Assembly (NCBI RefSeq): GCF_000003605.2 | Contig: NW_003123430.1 | Coordinates: 5,486 to 69,485 of the forward strand | Direction: 5' to 3' | Length of the DNA stretch: 64,000 nt | Source of the DNA: Saccoglossus kowalevskii | Lineage: Eukaryota; Hemichordata; Enteropneusta; Harrimaniidae | Notes under the pieces: generated by a model | What the model saw: the letters and a program-made list of their open reading frames with translations, nothing else | What the model was told of the DNA's origin: nothing | The model's database searches: none | Part shown: in pieces, positions 49,201-59,500 of the stretch | Position numbering within the stretch: the stretch's first letter is position 1 | Layout: every line of letters starts with the position of its first letter | Program-made: the position numbers and the translations under genes

Positions 49201-52200
49201 TCACTAAGTTGTGACCTGGCCACTCGCCGAACACATGCCTATTCCCCCGGTCGCAGAGGTAAGCGTCAAACACGCTTCCCCCACTGCTGGGGTAGACAAC
49301 CGCCTGAGGAGGGTGAGGAACCACCACCTGGCCCTTTCCTCCCTGGGGGCATGCCACTACTCTTCCCTCCTGTGCAAGGGTATGATCGCTTGCCTCCTGG
49401 CTGACTCTGGCTAGTGGACGACGCCCTAGGGCGTTGTGTTTTTTGTGCTTGGGGTGCCCTCCGCTTACCCTTGGCAGGGCCAACTGGCTAACTGATTTGA
49501 TCTGAACCCTCTAGTTCATTGCACTCCGAAGCTCTGAGACAGTACCCACCATTCCCCGAACAAAGAGGGGAAGATGTCCAGTCTGTCGGCAAAGAGAGCC
49601 AGGTGACACTAGGGGATGTCGCGGTGGCCCACCAGTAAATGTGTCGCCTGGTCTAGGAGGCTGGTGCGTTCTGTCTCCGAGGCCTCAGAGTCCTGGGCAC
49701 GCACAATAAAGCACTCAAGCAACTTTGCCCTCAGGGCGTGATGTCACTAGGATCGATGATACTCCGTATCACCCGAAAGGCGTGGCTCACAGAGTTGTTA
49801 CGAATGGAAGACTCTGAGGGACCGCCCGAGGTACCAGCTGTATCCGACGCGAACGAACTGTCTCTTTTCCACTTTAAATATGCGAGAGGGCGTGTTCAAC
49901 TGTGCATCTCATGACAGGGTCGGTTCCTTCTGGGGACACCCGTGGGTCGGTAAGAAGGGAGTCAAAACCCACAGCGGAGACCGGACACAAGGGTAAATTC
50001 GTTACCGTTGTACCATTATCGCGCGACGAACCCTGGCTGGCTGAAAGTAGGGGGGTGCAACGTGTGCCCTGCCCCGAAAGCCCTGCCCCAAGATCAGAGG
50101 CTTGGCTGCCAGCACCCCGTTGGCATTCAGTGCCCGAGGCCCCAGAGGAGACCTGGTGCAACTAGCCTGAGCCTTGGCCTCACTCAAATCAGTGGGAGAG
50201 CCGCGGCTGGGAACAGGGGGTTCCCGGAAGAGACGTGTTTGAATGCAAACGATGCTTTTGTGTTTCTTCCTGCTTGCCCACTGTTGGCCGCAGTGGAGGC
50301 AGCTCGCTCCGACTGCGTCTGATCTACCCGGCCTGCCAGAGATGCAATTTGCTCCGACAGTCCTTCGACCAAAGCCCTCAACTTGGCAAACCCGGTGCCG
50401 TGCGAGGAAGGATCCACGAAGGGACCCACAATGGGCCCCATATGAGGAAAGACCTCCAGGGGCACATCCTCGCTGTAGCCAGTAAAATCGGGTAAATCAC
50501 CGCCTGAAAACACAGCCTGTGAGGATGCCCTCTAATCAGCGAGGGAGACCGAAAACATATGGGTACCTCCACCGTCGGGCCTCCTATTTGACGTCCTGGA
50601 ACACGAAGCACTGATAGCCAAGCGTGAGGACTTTCCACTCATGCCAAACACGCAACTCATTTTAACCAATTTTTACTGTGAAAATACGAGCGACGCGATC
50701 AGTCTCAGTGATTTTGATGGCTCTGAGAAAATAACTCAGGCCTCAGAACTCCAGTGAAAAGCACACGTCTTCAAGGCAAAAACCCCGAACCCCGCAAAAA
50801 GCTTATCGGATGCGGGTTCTATGCTGGTAAATTCTGAATATAACCACTGCACAGTCGACTCAAAAACGAGTAGACAAAAAAACGGCATTGAGCCCTGGTG
50901 CAGTCATTACATCTATTCATTTCTAAATACGTAGATCAAGCATAAAATGAAGACGACATGCATGAGGAAAGCGAATTACAGTAGTAAAAGGTGCCGCCAT
51001 GAAACCAACAAGTGATTAAGCTACGTCGCCCGGGTTTTAATTCTTTGTTGTGAAAAATGCTACACACAAAGTGGAAAACGACACGAGGGTAAAAATGACA
51101 AGGAAAACTTATCCTACCAGCTACAATGTCAGATGCCGCGTCAGCGGCAACAACCCAAGCTAGAAAAAGCAGAGTGATTAGCCAGCTGTAATGGCGCCGT
51201 CATATGGCCTCGGTCACGTGGTTTGTGACGTAAGGGAAAAGAGTCTTGAGGTCATGGGGCTTCCCCTGACCTAGATTCTATCTCTCCGTCATTGGCAGAA
51301 TTGCTGAATAATGCCTACAGTTCAAACAAGTCATTTTGACTGACGGGAGTCTATGGTGGGTAATTCAACGTAGTGAATTTTAACTAGTTTTTACAACCGT
51401 GGGTAGACTGTTCCAAATAATAGCTGCAGAGAAGCAAAACATTCGATAACCTGAATTATTATACATCTGTCATCGTAATACCATAAGTTACAGCATACCG
51501 TAATTTTGCGGTATTTTACAGGATATTTTTATCCTACCTAGTACCATATTAGGAAATGCGAATTCCAAATATGGAATGATTACGCGTGTAAGCATCCTCT
51601 AATAATAAAAATAAATATAGCTGCGTTGCAGCAATGTCGGGTTTCGAGCCCACTGACTTATTAGCAGCGTTCCAAAATCAGCATCATTGACAATAATATA
51701 TTAAAGGAAATTGCATGGCCTTCATACTAAACATGTTGCATGTTCCTGTCTGTAACAGTGCTTAATGTATTACAATCTTGCATATTTAATGATGTCCCAT
51801 GACCATATATGGTCATCGGATGTTTTTGTCAGCTGTGTTGTGCAATAACTTCAATATTGCATTGGTTGCATTTTCCTATCTGTAACAGTGCTTGAGATAT
51901 AACATTTATGCATATTTGATGAGGTCACATGACCATATGTGGTCATCACATTAGTTAGTCACATCTCTTGTTNNNNNNNNNNNNNNNNNNNNNNNNNNNN
52001 NNNNNNNNNNNNNNNNNNNNNNNNNNNNNNNNNNNNNNNNNNNNNNNNNNNNNNNNNNNNNNNNNNNNNNNNNNNNNNNNNNNNNNNNNNNNNNNNNNNN
52101 NNNNNNNNNNNNNNNNNNNNNNNNNNNNNNNNNNNNNNNNNNNNNNNNNNNNNNNNNNNNNNNNNNNNNNNNNNNNNNNNNNNNNNNNNNNNNNNNNNNN

Positions 52201-55200
52201 NNNNNNNNNNNNNNNNNNNNNNNNNNNNNNNNNNNNNNNNNNNNNNNNNNNNNNNNNNNNNNNNNNNNNNNNNNNNNNNNNNNNNNNNNNNNNNNNNNNN
52301 NNNNNNNNNNNNNNNNNNNNNNNNNNNNNNNNNNNNNNNNNNNNNNNNNNNNNNNNNNNNNNNNNNNNNNNNNNNNNNNNNNNNNNNNNNNNNNNNNNNN
52401 NNNNNNNNNNNNNNNNNNNNNNNNNNNNNNNNNNNNNNNNNNNNNNNNNNNNNNNNNNNNNNNNNNNNNNNNNNNNNNNNNNNNNNNNNNNNNNNNNNNN
52501 NNNNNNNNNNNNNNNNNNNNNNNNNNNNNNNNNNNNNNNNNNNNNNNNNNNNNNNNNNNNNNNNNNNNNNNNNNNNNNNNNNNNNNNNNNNNNNNNNNNN
52601 NNNNNNNNNNNNNNNNNNNNNNNNNNNNNNNNNNNNNNNNNNNNNNNNNNNNNNNNNNNNNNNNNNNNNNNNNNNNNNNNNNNNNNNNNNNNNNNNNNNN
52701 NNNNNNNNNNNNNNNNNNNNNNNNNNNNNNNNNNNNNNNNNNNNNNNNNNNNNNNNNNNNNNNNNNNNNNNNNNNNNNNNNNNNNNNNNNNNNNNNNNNN
52801 NNGGTCATCACATTAGTTAGTAACATCTCGTGTCTATAGCTTCGATATTGCACAGGTTGCATGTCCCTATCTGTAACAGTGCTTGATATATTACATTTAT
52901 GCATATTTAATGAGATCACATGACCATATATGGTCATCTTGTTTGTTAGTAGAATTTCATGTACCATCACTTCAATATTGCACTAGTTGCATGTTCCTAA
53001 CTGTAACAGTGCTTAAGATATTGCAATTATGTCTATAAAATGAGGTCACGTGACCATATAAAAGAACAAAAAAATATGAAAAAACATTCTAAAATCTTCT
53101 TATAAAAAACGGCTAATCGCCTGGACTTCCATATTTTGGAATTAAATACTATGTCATATGATCTTTCAAAGTTATTCAGGGTTAGTTGATTTGTCGAAAA
53201 TTATGCAAATGAGATGCAAAACAAAATTTAAAAAAATTCTAAAAAAAAAAGTCACGTGACCGCTAAAGTTTTTTTTGATGAAATTTGTAGCCCTTGTCGC
53301 ACTGCTACTATCATAAAAAAATTGGAGCACTCAGACCCTCAGAAAGGTGCGCAATTCGGCATTGAAAACCAAATGGGCTCGAAACCCTAATAATAATAAT
53401 AATAATAAACGGAACAATTACAATAGGGTTTCGACCAAATGGGCTCGAAACCCTAAATATGATATGGCTGCCACCAGGGTTTGACCGGACTCCACACAAA
53501 GAAGTTTGCTGATTCTGCTCTAAACGTTTTGTATTTCGGCATTCTCATGATGTATCCTTTGGAAGGAAAATATGTATAATATTAAGGTTATTACAAAGAT
53601 ACCTCAAAGTATGCACTCAGATAGTACGCCGTCGCATCAACCTTCGCTGCCCGTCGGACGATACGCCTGCTGTACTGTCTTCGTGCATACTTTGAGGTAT
53701 ATTGTATAACCTCATATTATTTATTGCAGGGGTAATAGAAACAAGCAGCCTGTCGACTGAGATAGCTCCGCTGTTATCATTAAAAAATTAACAATATGTA
53801 GACTTGCTGTTTTTAACAAGAATTCAAAAATATCACTTTTCACCAAAAATGACAAAAATAATCATTAAAATTAGATAATTGAAGATATCACCATGAAATT
53901 AACAATCTGAAAGAGGTCCACATGTAGTACCTATATATGTAATATAAAAGCAATCGAACTTGTGGTTTTTAACAAAAAGTCGAAAATATCACTTTTTACC
54001 AAAAATTGCAAAAATATTCATCAAAATTAGAGAATTGAAGATATCATCATGAAATGAACAAATCTTAGAGAAGACCACATGTAGTACCTACATGTATATA
54101 AGTAATATCAAAGCAATTGGACTTGCGGTTTTTAACAAGAAGTCGAAAATATCACTTTTTACCAAAAATGAAAAAAATATTCACCAAAATTAGAGAATTA
54201 AAGATATCATTACAAAATGAATAAATCAGAGAGAGGTCCACATGTAGTACCTATATATGTAATATAAAAGCAATCAAACTTGTGGTTTTTAACAATAAGT
54301 CAAAAATATCACTTTTTACCAAAAAAGACAAAAATATTCATCAAAATTAGCGAATTGAAGATATCATCATGAATTGAACAAATCTGAGAGAGGTCCACAT
54401 GTAGTACCTATAAATGTAATATAAAAGCAATTGGACTTGCGGTTTTTAAATAGAAGTCGAAAATATCACTTTTTACCAAAAATGACAAAAATATTCATCA
54501 AAAATAGAGAATTGAAGATATCATCATGAAATGAACAAATCTAAGAAAGGTCTACCCAAGGTACATATACACCAAGTATCAAAGCATTCAGGCTCATAGT
54601 TTTCAAGAAGAAGTCGAACAAGTAAAACATTGACACGGACGACGACAATCACTCATATGATAAGCTCCGCTTGACAAAGTCGACAGTGGAGCTAAAAACT
54701 TATTTGTCCTCTGACATGTCTGATATTTATACAAATGTTAAGTAGGCTTGACAATAGACTTGAAGAGAATTTAAGAGCATGCACTTGAAAAAAAAAATAT
54801 GGCAATGCCAGTAGTGTTCGTTTCGACTTTAATTGTTATCAAATTACAATATACCTTTATGTGCAAAGGCTTCTTTAGTTGTGAAAGGAACACCAAGGAA
54901 TGGTGCCTTTTCCCTGGAGTAGTAAGCAGGAACATTTCCAGAATCCAATACTTTATCTATATATCGGGCTTCTTTCAATGCTTCATCAAATCTATCACAA
55001 ACCACAGCATTTATAATTGGTTCCACTTCTTGAATTCTATTGATATACGCTTTCAGAACTTCAACACTAGTAATCTGTAAACAAACAAACAAACAAATAA
55101 ACATTTAGATGTAATAATAATAATAAAATATGAAATAAATAAATCACAAATTAAATTTAACAAGTAATTGCATTGCATAGTCTTTGTAAGTTCCCATGTT

Positions 55201-55931
55201 TAAGAAAAATGTAAAGTTTGAACATGACTGGTTGAACAAAATCCAGTCACACACAACCAAGATCTGGTTCCAGAATGGCGGAAAAGCTTGCTTTTGATGA
55301 ATTTTAACACAAAAATGGCTTCCATTAGGCCATCTTTAATTGGATCATGAAACAAATAGACATGCATATATCGCCAAAGATATGTGATGTACAGTATATG
55401 TGATGTTTAAATCAGATCAGACATGTTCAAGATACGGATGAAGATGCATGGAAGTCAAAATATAAATCACCGTTGTCTGCCTGGGTCCAGGGACTAAAAT
55501 AAAAGCTGCCAAACATCAATTTTAGAAAACAAATTACACAGAAACATTTTTCTTTCTTTGGCTTTATTGGAAATAGACTTTAAACACCAAGTCAAATTTG
55601 TTACCTTTCAAAAATGTTGGTCAAGACCTGTAGGTAATGGAAAATTACTTCCATTTAGTCTAAAAATAACAAAGAAATCATAGAAAAATACACTGGGCTA
55701 TAACTTATCAGGAATCCTGTAGTCATTCAATAAGTCATAATGTGAATTTCCATTACCAGTACTCATAGATATTCAGGAAAATCTTATAAAATACTGCTAT
55801 CATATTAGTGACTTACCAGACAATAATATTACAAACAAAACCAGCTTTTCAAGAACAAAAGCAACAAAATTTACAGTTTTTAAAAACTCATACACTTTTG
55901 AACCAATTTGCTCTTGTGTAATCTGAAACAT
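42636..55931 (-). CDS. FAAH2: FAAH2-like fatty-acid amide hydrolase
   Basis: Exons in gene order: 55817-55931 (candidate), 54855-55074, 45975-46184, 44364-44483, 43506-43762 and 42636-43223. The last five join with matching phases and give 464 residues. The product is an amidase-signature enzyme that splits fatty-acid amides such as anandamide and oleamide. The catalytic set is visible: Lys in [10 protein letters not shown], the bridging Ser in IVGGSSGGEGAL (split over two exons) and the nucleophile Ser in [13 protein letters not shown]. Blocks such as [15 protein letters not shown]-like ([15 protein letters not shown]), [43 protein letters not shown] and MNFAYTGIF match FAAH2 as I remember it. 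Human FAAH2 is a single-pass protein of about 530 residues. Here the exon between the membrane anchor and 55074 was not found. The 8.7-kb intron between 54855 and 46184 is packed with repeats. Confidence 0.9.
43506..43762 (-). CDS. FAAH2: FAAH2-like exon
   Basis: Acceptor CTCTCTAG and donor AAG/GTGAAC bound the reading [40 protein letters not shown] and [17 protein letters not shown]. Phase 2 in and phase 0 out fit. Confidence 0.9.
44364..44483 (-). CDS. FAAH2: FAAH2-like exon with nucleophile Ser
   Basis: Acceptor GTCTTTGTAG and donor CAG/GTAAAC bound 120 bases: [34 protein letters not shown] and HKPSS. Ser of DIGGS is the nucleophile in this family. Confidence 0.93.
44785..45376. mobile_element. 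GGAGCTA-type repeat element, copy 2
   Basis: It lies in a FAAH2-like intron. TAGCTCCGCTGTT at 44807-44819 is the exact reverse complement of AACAGCGGAGCTA at 45364-45376. It contains about two and a half units of the ~160-base internal repeat and the GACACGGACGCCGG block. Flanks are AT-rich with no clear target duplication. Confidence 0.8.
45975..46184 (-). CDS. FAAH2: FAAH2-like exon
   Basis: Acceptor CGTGACCCAG and donor TCAG/GTAAGA bound the reading [56 protein letters not shown] and RRIVGGSS. The last Ser pair starts the GGSSGGEG signature. Confidence 0.92.
46480..51300 (-). mobile_element. DIRS-like (tyrosine recombinase) retroelement fossil
   Basis: A GC-richer block inside the largest FAAH2-like intron, in the same orientation as the gene. 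In element order: a gag-like region with a short coiled coil (about 50640-50180), an intermediate region (about 49480-49060), a reverse transcriptase region with [12 protein letters not shown] and YLDDWLL, the form typical of DIRS elements (about 48880-48470), and a tyrosine recombinase region with [18 protein letters not shown] (about 47700-47020). The element is broken, with more than five interruptions spread over its parts, so it is not able to act. Its outer limits are estimated from the change in base composition. I did not locate its terminal repeats. Moderately old, since the domains are still easy to recognise. Confidence 0.8.
51736..53060. repeat. 130-bp satellite units
   Basis: Units begin at 51736, 51866, 52857 and 52987, so the spacing is 130 on both sides of the gap, with words TTGCATGTTCCTATCTGTAA and GTGCTTGAGATAT. 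Each unit contains a palindrome of the form ATGACCATATATGGTCAT (51799-51816, 51929-51946 with one change, 52920-52937). The array very likely continues through the gap. Confidence 0.88.
51973..52802. other. Assembly gap (N run) inside satellite
   Basis: 830 unknown bases. The repeat units on both sides suggest the assembler failed in the tandem array. The true length may differ. Confidence 0.99.
53583..53717. mobile_element. Foldback MITE, copy 2
   Basis: GGTTATTACAAAGATACCTC and AAGTATGCAC on the left pair with GTGCATACTTTGAGGTAT and TTGTATAACC on the right. The centre holds GTCGCATCAACCTTCGCTGC. It is the same architecture as 24593-24720 and lies 23 bases from the next element. Confidence 0.75.
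53741..54694. mobile_element. GGAGCTA-type repeat element, copy 3
   Basis: The longest copy (954 bases), starting ACAAGCAGCCTGTCGACTGA and ending GTCGACAGTGGAGCTA. Five starts of the internal unit lie at 53832, 53988, 54151, 54308 and 54465, so the period is 156-163 bases. The extra length over copies 1 and 2 is almost all due to these extra units. Confidence 0.82.
54855..55074 (-). CDS. FAAH2: FAAH2-like exon with catalytic Lys
   Basis: Acceptor TTGTTTACAG and donor AAAG/GTATAT bound 73 codons plus one base: [39 protein letters not shown] and then [16 protein letters not shown], where the Lys of TTKEAF is the catalytic base. Confidence 0.9.
55817..55931 (-). CDS. Candidate FAAH2-like first exon, membrane anchor
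   Basis: ATG at 55931 opens [20 protein letters not shown] followed by a hydrophobic stretch ([18 protein letters not shown]) and a perfect donor G/GTAAGT. FAAH2 proteins begin with such an anchor. The exon ends in phase 1 while the next known exon begins in phase 0, so one small exon should lie between 55075 and 55816, and I did not find it. This could instead belong to another transcript. Confidence 0.4.
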
Positions 55932-56448
55932 AAAATCATAATGACTCATTTCAGAATAAGCAGTCATGTATTAGAAATTGAGAAGGGTAGACATACCCAA
56001 CCCAATACCTTTAGAAGATTTTAGAATCTGTAAGCAATGTTCCGAGATGAAAATTGAATGAAGAACATTTCTTCATGACACCAAACAGTCAAGTTATTAA
56101 ATAATATCAATATTTCAGAAGTAAAAATAGACGCCCAGATAAACTAGGTAAATAAAAAAATATTTGTAATCAGAAATAGCAATAAGTGACAATTGGAATT
56201 GGAAACTATTTCTAACGATGCAATAAATTTATTATTATCACTACTATTACATAGGGATTCAGCTAAAGGAAACTATTCTTACCAACCTAGGGGGTACAAA
56301 GTTGAAACCTCAGTTGACACAGGGGTTAAAGCTCAAAGAAACACAGAAAACAATAAACAGTTGTGTGTGGATGGATGCTTGCATGACCTGGTAATGTCTG
56401 GTATCAGATTGTGGATGAATAACAATGAGATGGATATCATTCTTCAAA
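55932..56448. promoter_or_regulatory. Probable shared divergent promoter region
   Basis: 517 bases between the candidate FAAH2-like ATG (minus) and the fucosidase ATG (plus). No TATA box in a convincing place. An open frame at 56193-56540 overlaps the fucosidase first exon in another frame and is a shadow. Confidence 0.4.
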
Positions 56449-56579
56449 ATGGTATCAAGGGACAAATTCCGTTTAATTCTATGCTGTATTTTGCTGCTTC
56501 TACTGGTTCTGTTATTTGGCAAACATCTTGGCCTTCATAAACGACTGAGTGTCATAGTAACCACTTTACAGCCACCAAA
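56449..56579 (+). CDS. FUCA1: Fucosidase exon 1, hydrophobic N-terminus
   Basis: The ATG at 56449 is in the frame that ends at the donor CAAA/GTAAGT, leaving two bases of a Lys codon that the next exon completes. Charged start (VSRDKFR), 15-17 hydrophobic residues ([16 protein letters not shown]), then a basic stretch. The long frame that overlaps it starts elsewhere and is not the coding one. Confidence 0.78.
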
Positions 56580-59500
56580 GTAAGTATATCCATTCAGCAA
56601 TTCAGTAATTATACAGATTAAATCTTATATATTCTGTATATATGCATAAATTAGAGTCGCATAATGTGATGTGCAGATGGGACATTAATTCATCATTATA
56701 ATAGTATCCAAATATCAAAATCATTGGTTGAGATTACAATGATATTGTATATGAATTATATTTTACATACGGTGCATAGAAGTTAATTACCATGTCATAT
56801 TTCTATGAACATGTATTTATTCAAAGAGTGCGGAGGTGACAGTTTAATGTTCATGATAAAATTAGATTCAATTCACAAAGAGCTGCCATAATGAATATGC
56901 AGAAAATATAATCGTAAATTAGGTTAAAACACTGTCTGTGACTAGGTGGTGAAAAATAATGCTATAATGTAACACCTGCAGATCCTATGTTCTAGTGTGG
57001 TTGTAGGCTGAGTATGCCTTTCCATTTCAATTGCCAAGTTATGGTTACTTGTTCTGAATCAGGAACAGAAATTCTCTATTTAGATTCAGAACACTTAGTT
57101 GTACGTCTTCAAGTCTAGACAGTACTGGGGTATATGTTAGAAATATGTACATATATAGACTTATATAATCCTTATTAATACTATCATGTACATACATGTA
57201 CATGCAACATTTGGTATGACATGATTGGTTGATTGGTACTCTTGCTATATATAAATAAAATACAACAGGTCCAGGTAGGCAGTACATCTATCATATTACC
57301 ATTTCATTGTCTGCTATACCGTTAACACATTAATTATTTACTTAGTTCCATTTCGTTATTTTTGTTGATAATTAAAATTTGCTAAATTAAATCTAAAATT
57401 AGAAGTGTAAAATAACGTTAGAACTCATTGTTCCCCACCACACAAACTTAAAACTTGAAACCCAGTGAAATTGCTCAAAATATCAAAATAGTGAAATTAA
57501 ATGTCAGTGAAAATAAAGTACACAGTATATACATATTATGGACAAGCATGTTGCAGTACAAATTTGATCTAGACATGCAGCCAATAGAAAGTTATGTTCA
57601 TTTTGTCCAAAATGATCAAAAATATTATAGAAAAATAATTACAAATTTTGGTTAAAAAATTATTGTGCTGAAAGGGTTAATTTTTGAGCAAATGAACATA
57701 ATTCAGCGACAGATCTTGATCAAGATTTTTGTAATTTTGTAAAAATACAGAAACAATTTGTGAAATGTGACAAAAATTGACTTTGCCACTCAAAGTTATA
57801 AATCTGCATTAGTTGTTTCTTGAACAAAATTCATACATTTAGTATATACATGTATGACTCTATTCTTGTTTTGTTTTTATTCGAATCAAACATTTTCAAG
57901 TTTAATTAATCACATTAAGTAAATTGTTTAGTATTACACTGAAACTAAAGTCTTAAAAACTGATTTGTTGTGTGTTTTATGATACCGTACTACTATACAT
58001 ATTTGCAGTATACACTCAATAATTTTTATCTTTTTTCAGACAATACAAACCAACTTGGGAATCGGTGGACACTCGTCCATTACCTGATTGGTATGATAAT
58101 GCCAAGTTCGGTATTTTTCTCCACTGGGGACTGTATTCCGTCCCCGCATTTGGAAGTGAGTGGTTCTGGTACAACTGGGAAACAAAAAAAGATCCTGCCA
58201 TTGTGGACTACATGAAGAAAAATTACCCACAAATAAAAGAATATAAAGATTTTATTGCACTTTTCACAGCGGAGAAATTCAACGCTGATTATTGGGCGGA
58301 GTTATTTCAGGCATCAGGTGCAAGGTACGGTAGTTATTCTTTTGACTGCACGCTTAGACAATTAGAGTTGGCAAGCACTGGCAATGGTTGTTATAGGGTT
58401 GCAGTTCTGTTACAGAATTGCATTCTCTATTACAAAATGAAATACATGCAAACTTGTTATGACAATTCATTTGAATTTCCATGAAGCATCCTTTCAGAAA
58501 TTCGCTATAGTAAAGAATAAGGGAAATCGTTAATTTCTGAATTAGCTTGAGCAAAACAATGACTTTGTGAGATTCCAGATAACATTCACCTTATTCTGGT
58601 GGCTATTTTTAATTGAACAAGTCATTGTCAATCACATAGTTCCTGCCTGTATTTGATTACACCACTCAAAATGGCATGCATACAAAATTTAAATATGCAT
58701 TATCATTTCTAGAACCGATTCGTGACAAACTGTTACATCTCTACATAAATTCAAGTGATTGTATATCCATGCTCAAATGACAAGAGGCCGTACTCCAGCT
58801 GCCTCTTTTTGTTTTCTCATTTCAGTGTTGAAAAATAGAGAAAACAGATGGAGGCAGCTAGGCAGGAGAGTCCTTCGAATCATTTCCATTCACTGACTTT
58901 TAGTAATGTTTAATCCTGATACAAATCAAAAGTGGAAGCAATGGAAACCAACCATGCAGTAACAGCTGTGAGATTTGTCATCACTGCATTGATAGGAATA
59001 GAAATTAATTTCATTGCATTCATACAGATGCTTTTAAAAATATGTTCATTTTTTTTAAACTAGCAAAAATATATTTATTTATAGTAACTTGGCTCATTAT
59101 TTTTCATTTGTTTCAGTCTAGCTTGTTGTGATTTTGTGTTTCTTAATTTGATTCTATACTCCATGTTACAGTGACTAAATTCAGTTTCACGAAAGTTTTT
59201 TTTTTTCATTTTGTGAATCGATTGCTTACTAGTATACAAGGTATATATGTACAAGGTCATATGGGAATAAAAATTGAGGATTTGGTTCAAGTTTTTAGAT
59301 AAACGTGATATTACTGTAATTGGGTCTCTGAGTTACAGCATAGGACTATTCTATGTCACCATAAAGAGACTGGTAATAGGTGTATGTATTTATGTTTTAT
59401 TATATTATAGCATTATCAATGCCAGTGGATTTTATGACATTGCAGCAGATTATTCGCGATAATATATCCCATTAATGAGCATCAAAGTCATGTGCCATGG

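Larger units (their letters stand above)
51600..53420. repeat. Composite repeat enclosing a 130-bp satellite and a gap
   Basis: The left side carries GCAATGTCGGGTTTCGAGCC and the right side has AATGGGCTCGAAACCCTAAT followed by an AAT repeat at about 53387-53408, so the two flanks share the word GGGTTTCGAGCC in opposite orientation. Between them lie the 130-bp units and the second N run. The AAT tail is typical of retroposed elements. The family is unknown to me. Confidence 0.55.

Noticed and set aside
49211-50495. Several plus-strand frames over 48-50.5 kb
   Set aside because: They are opposite-strand shadows in the GC-richer DIRS-like fossil.
51736-53060. Regular 130-bp repeats as a possible CRISPR-like array
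   Set aside because: Whole units repeat with no unique spacers, and the setting is an animal genome, so this is a satellite.
56193-56540. 115-codon frame ending in WQTSWPS
   Set aside because: It overlaps the fucosidase first exon in another frame, lacks family likeness and does not fit the splice phase.
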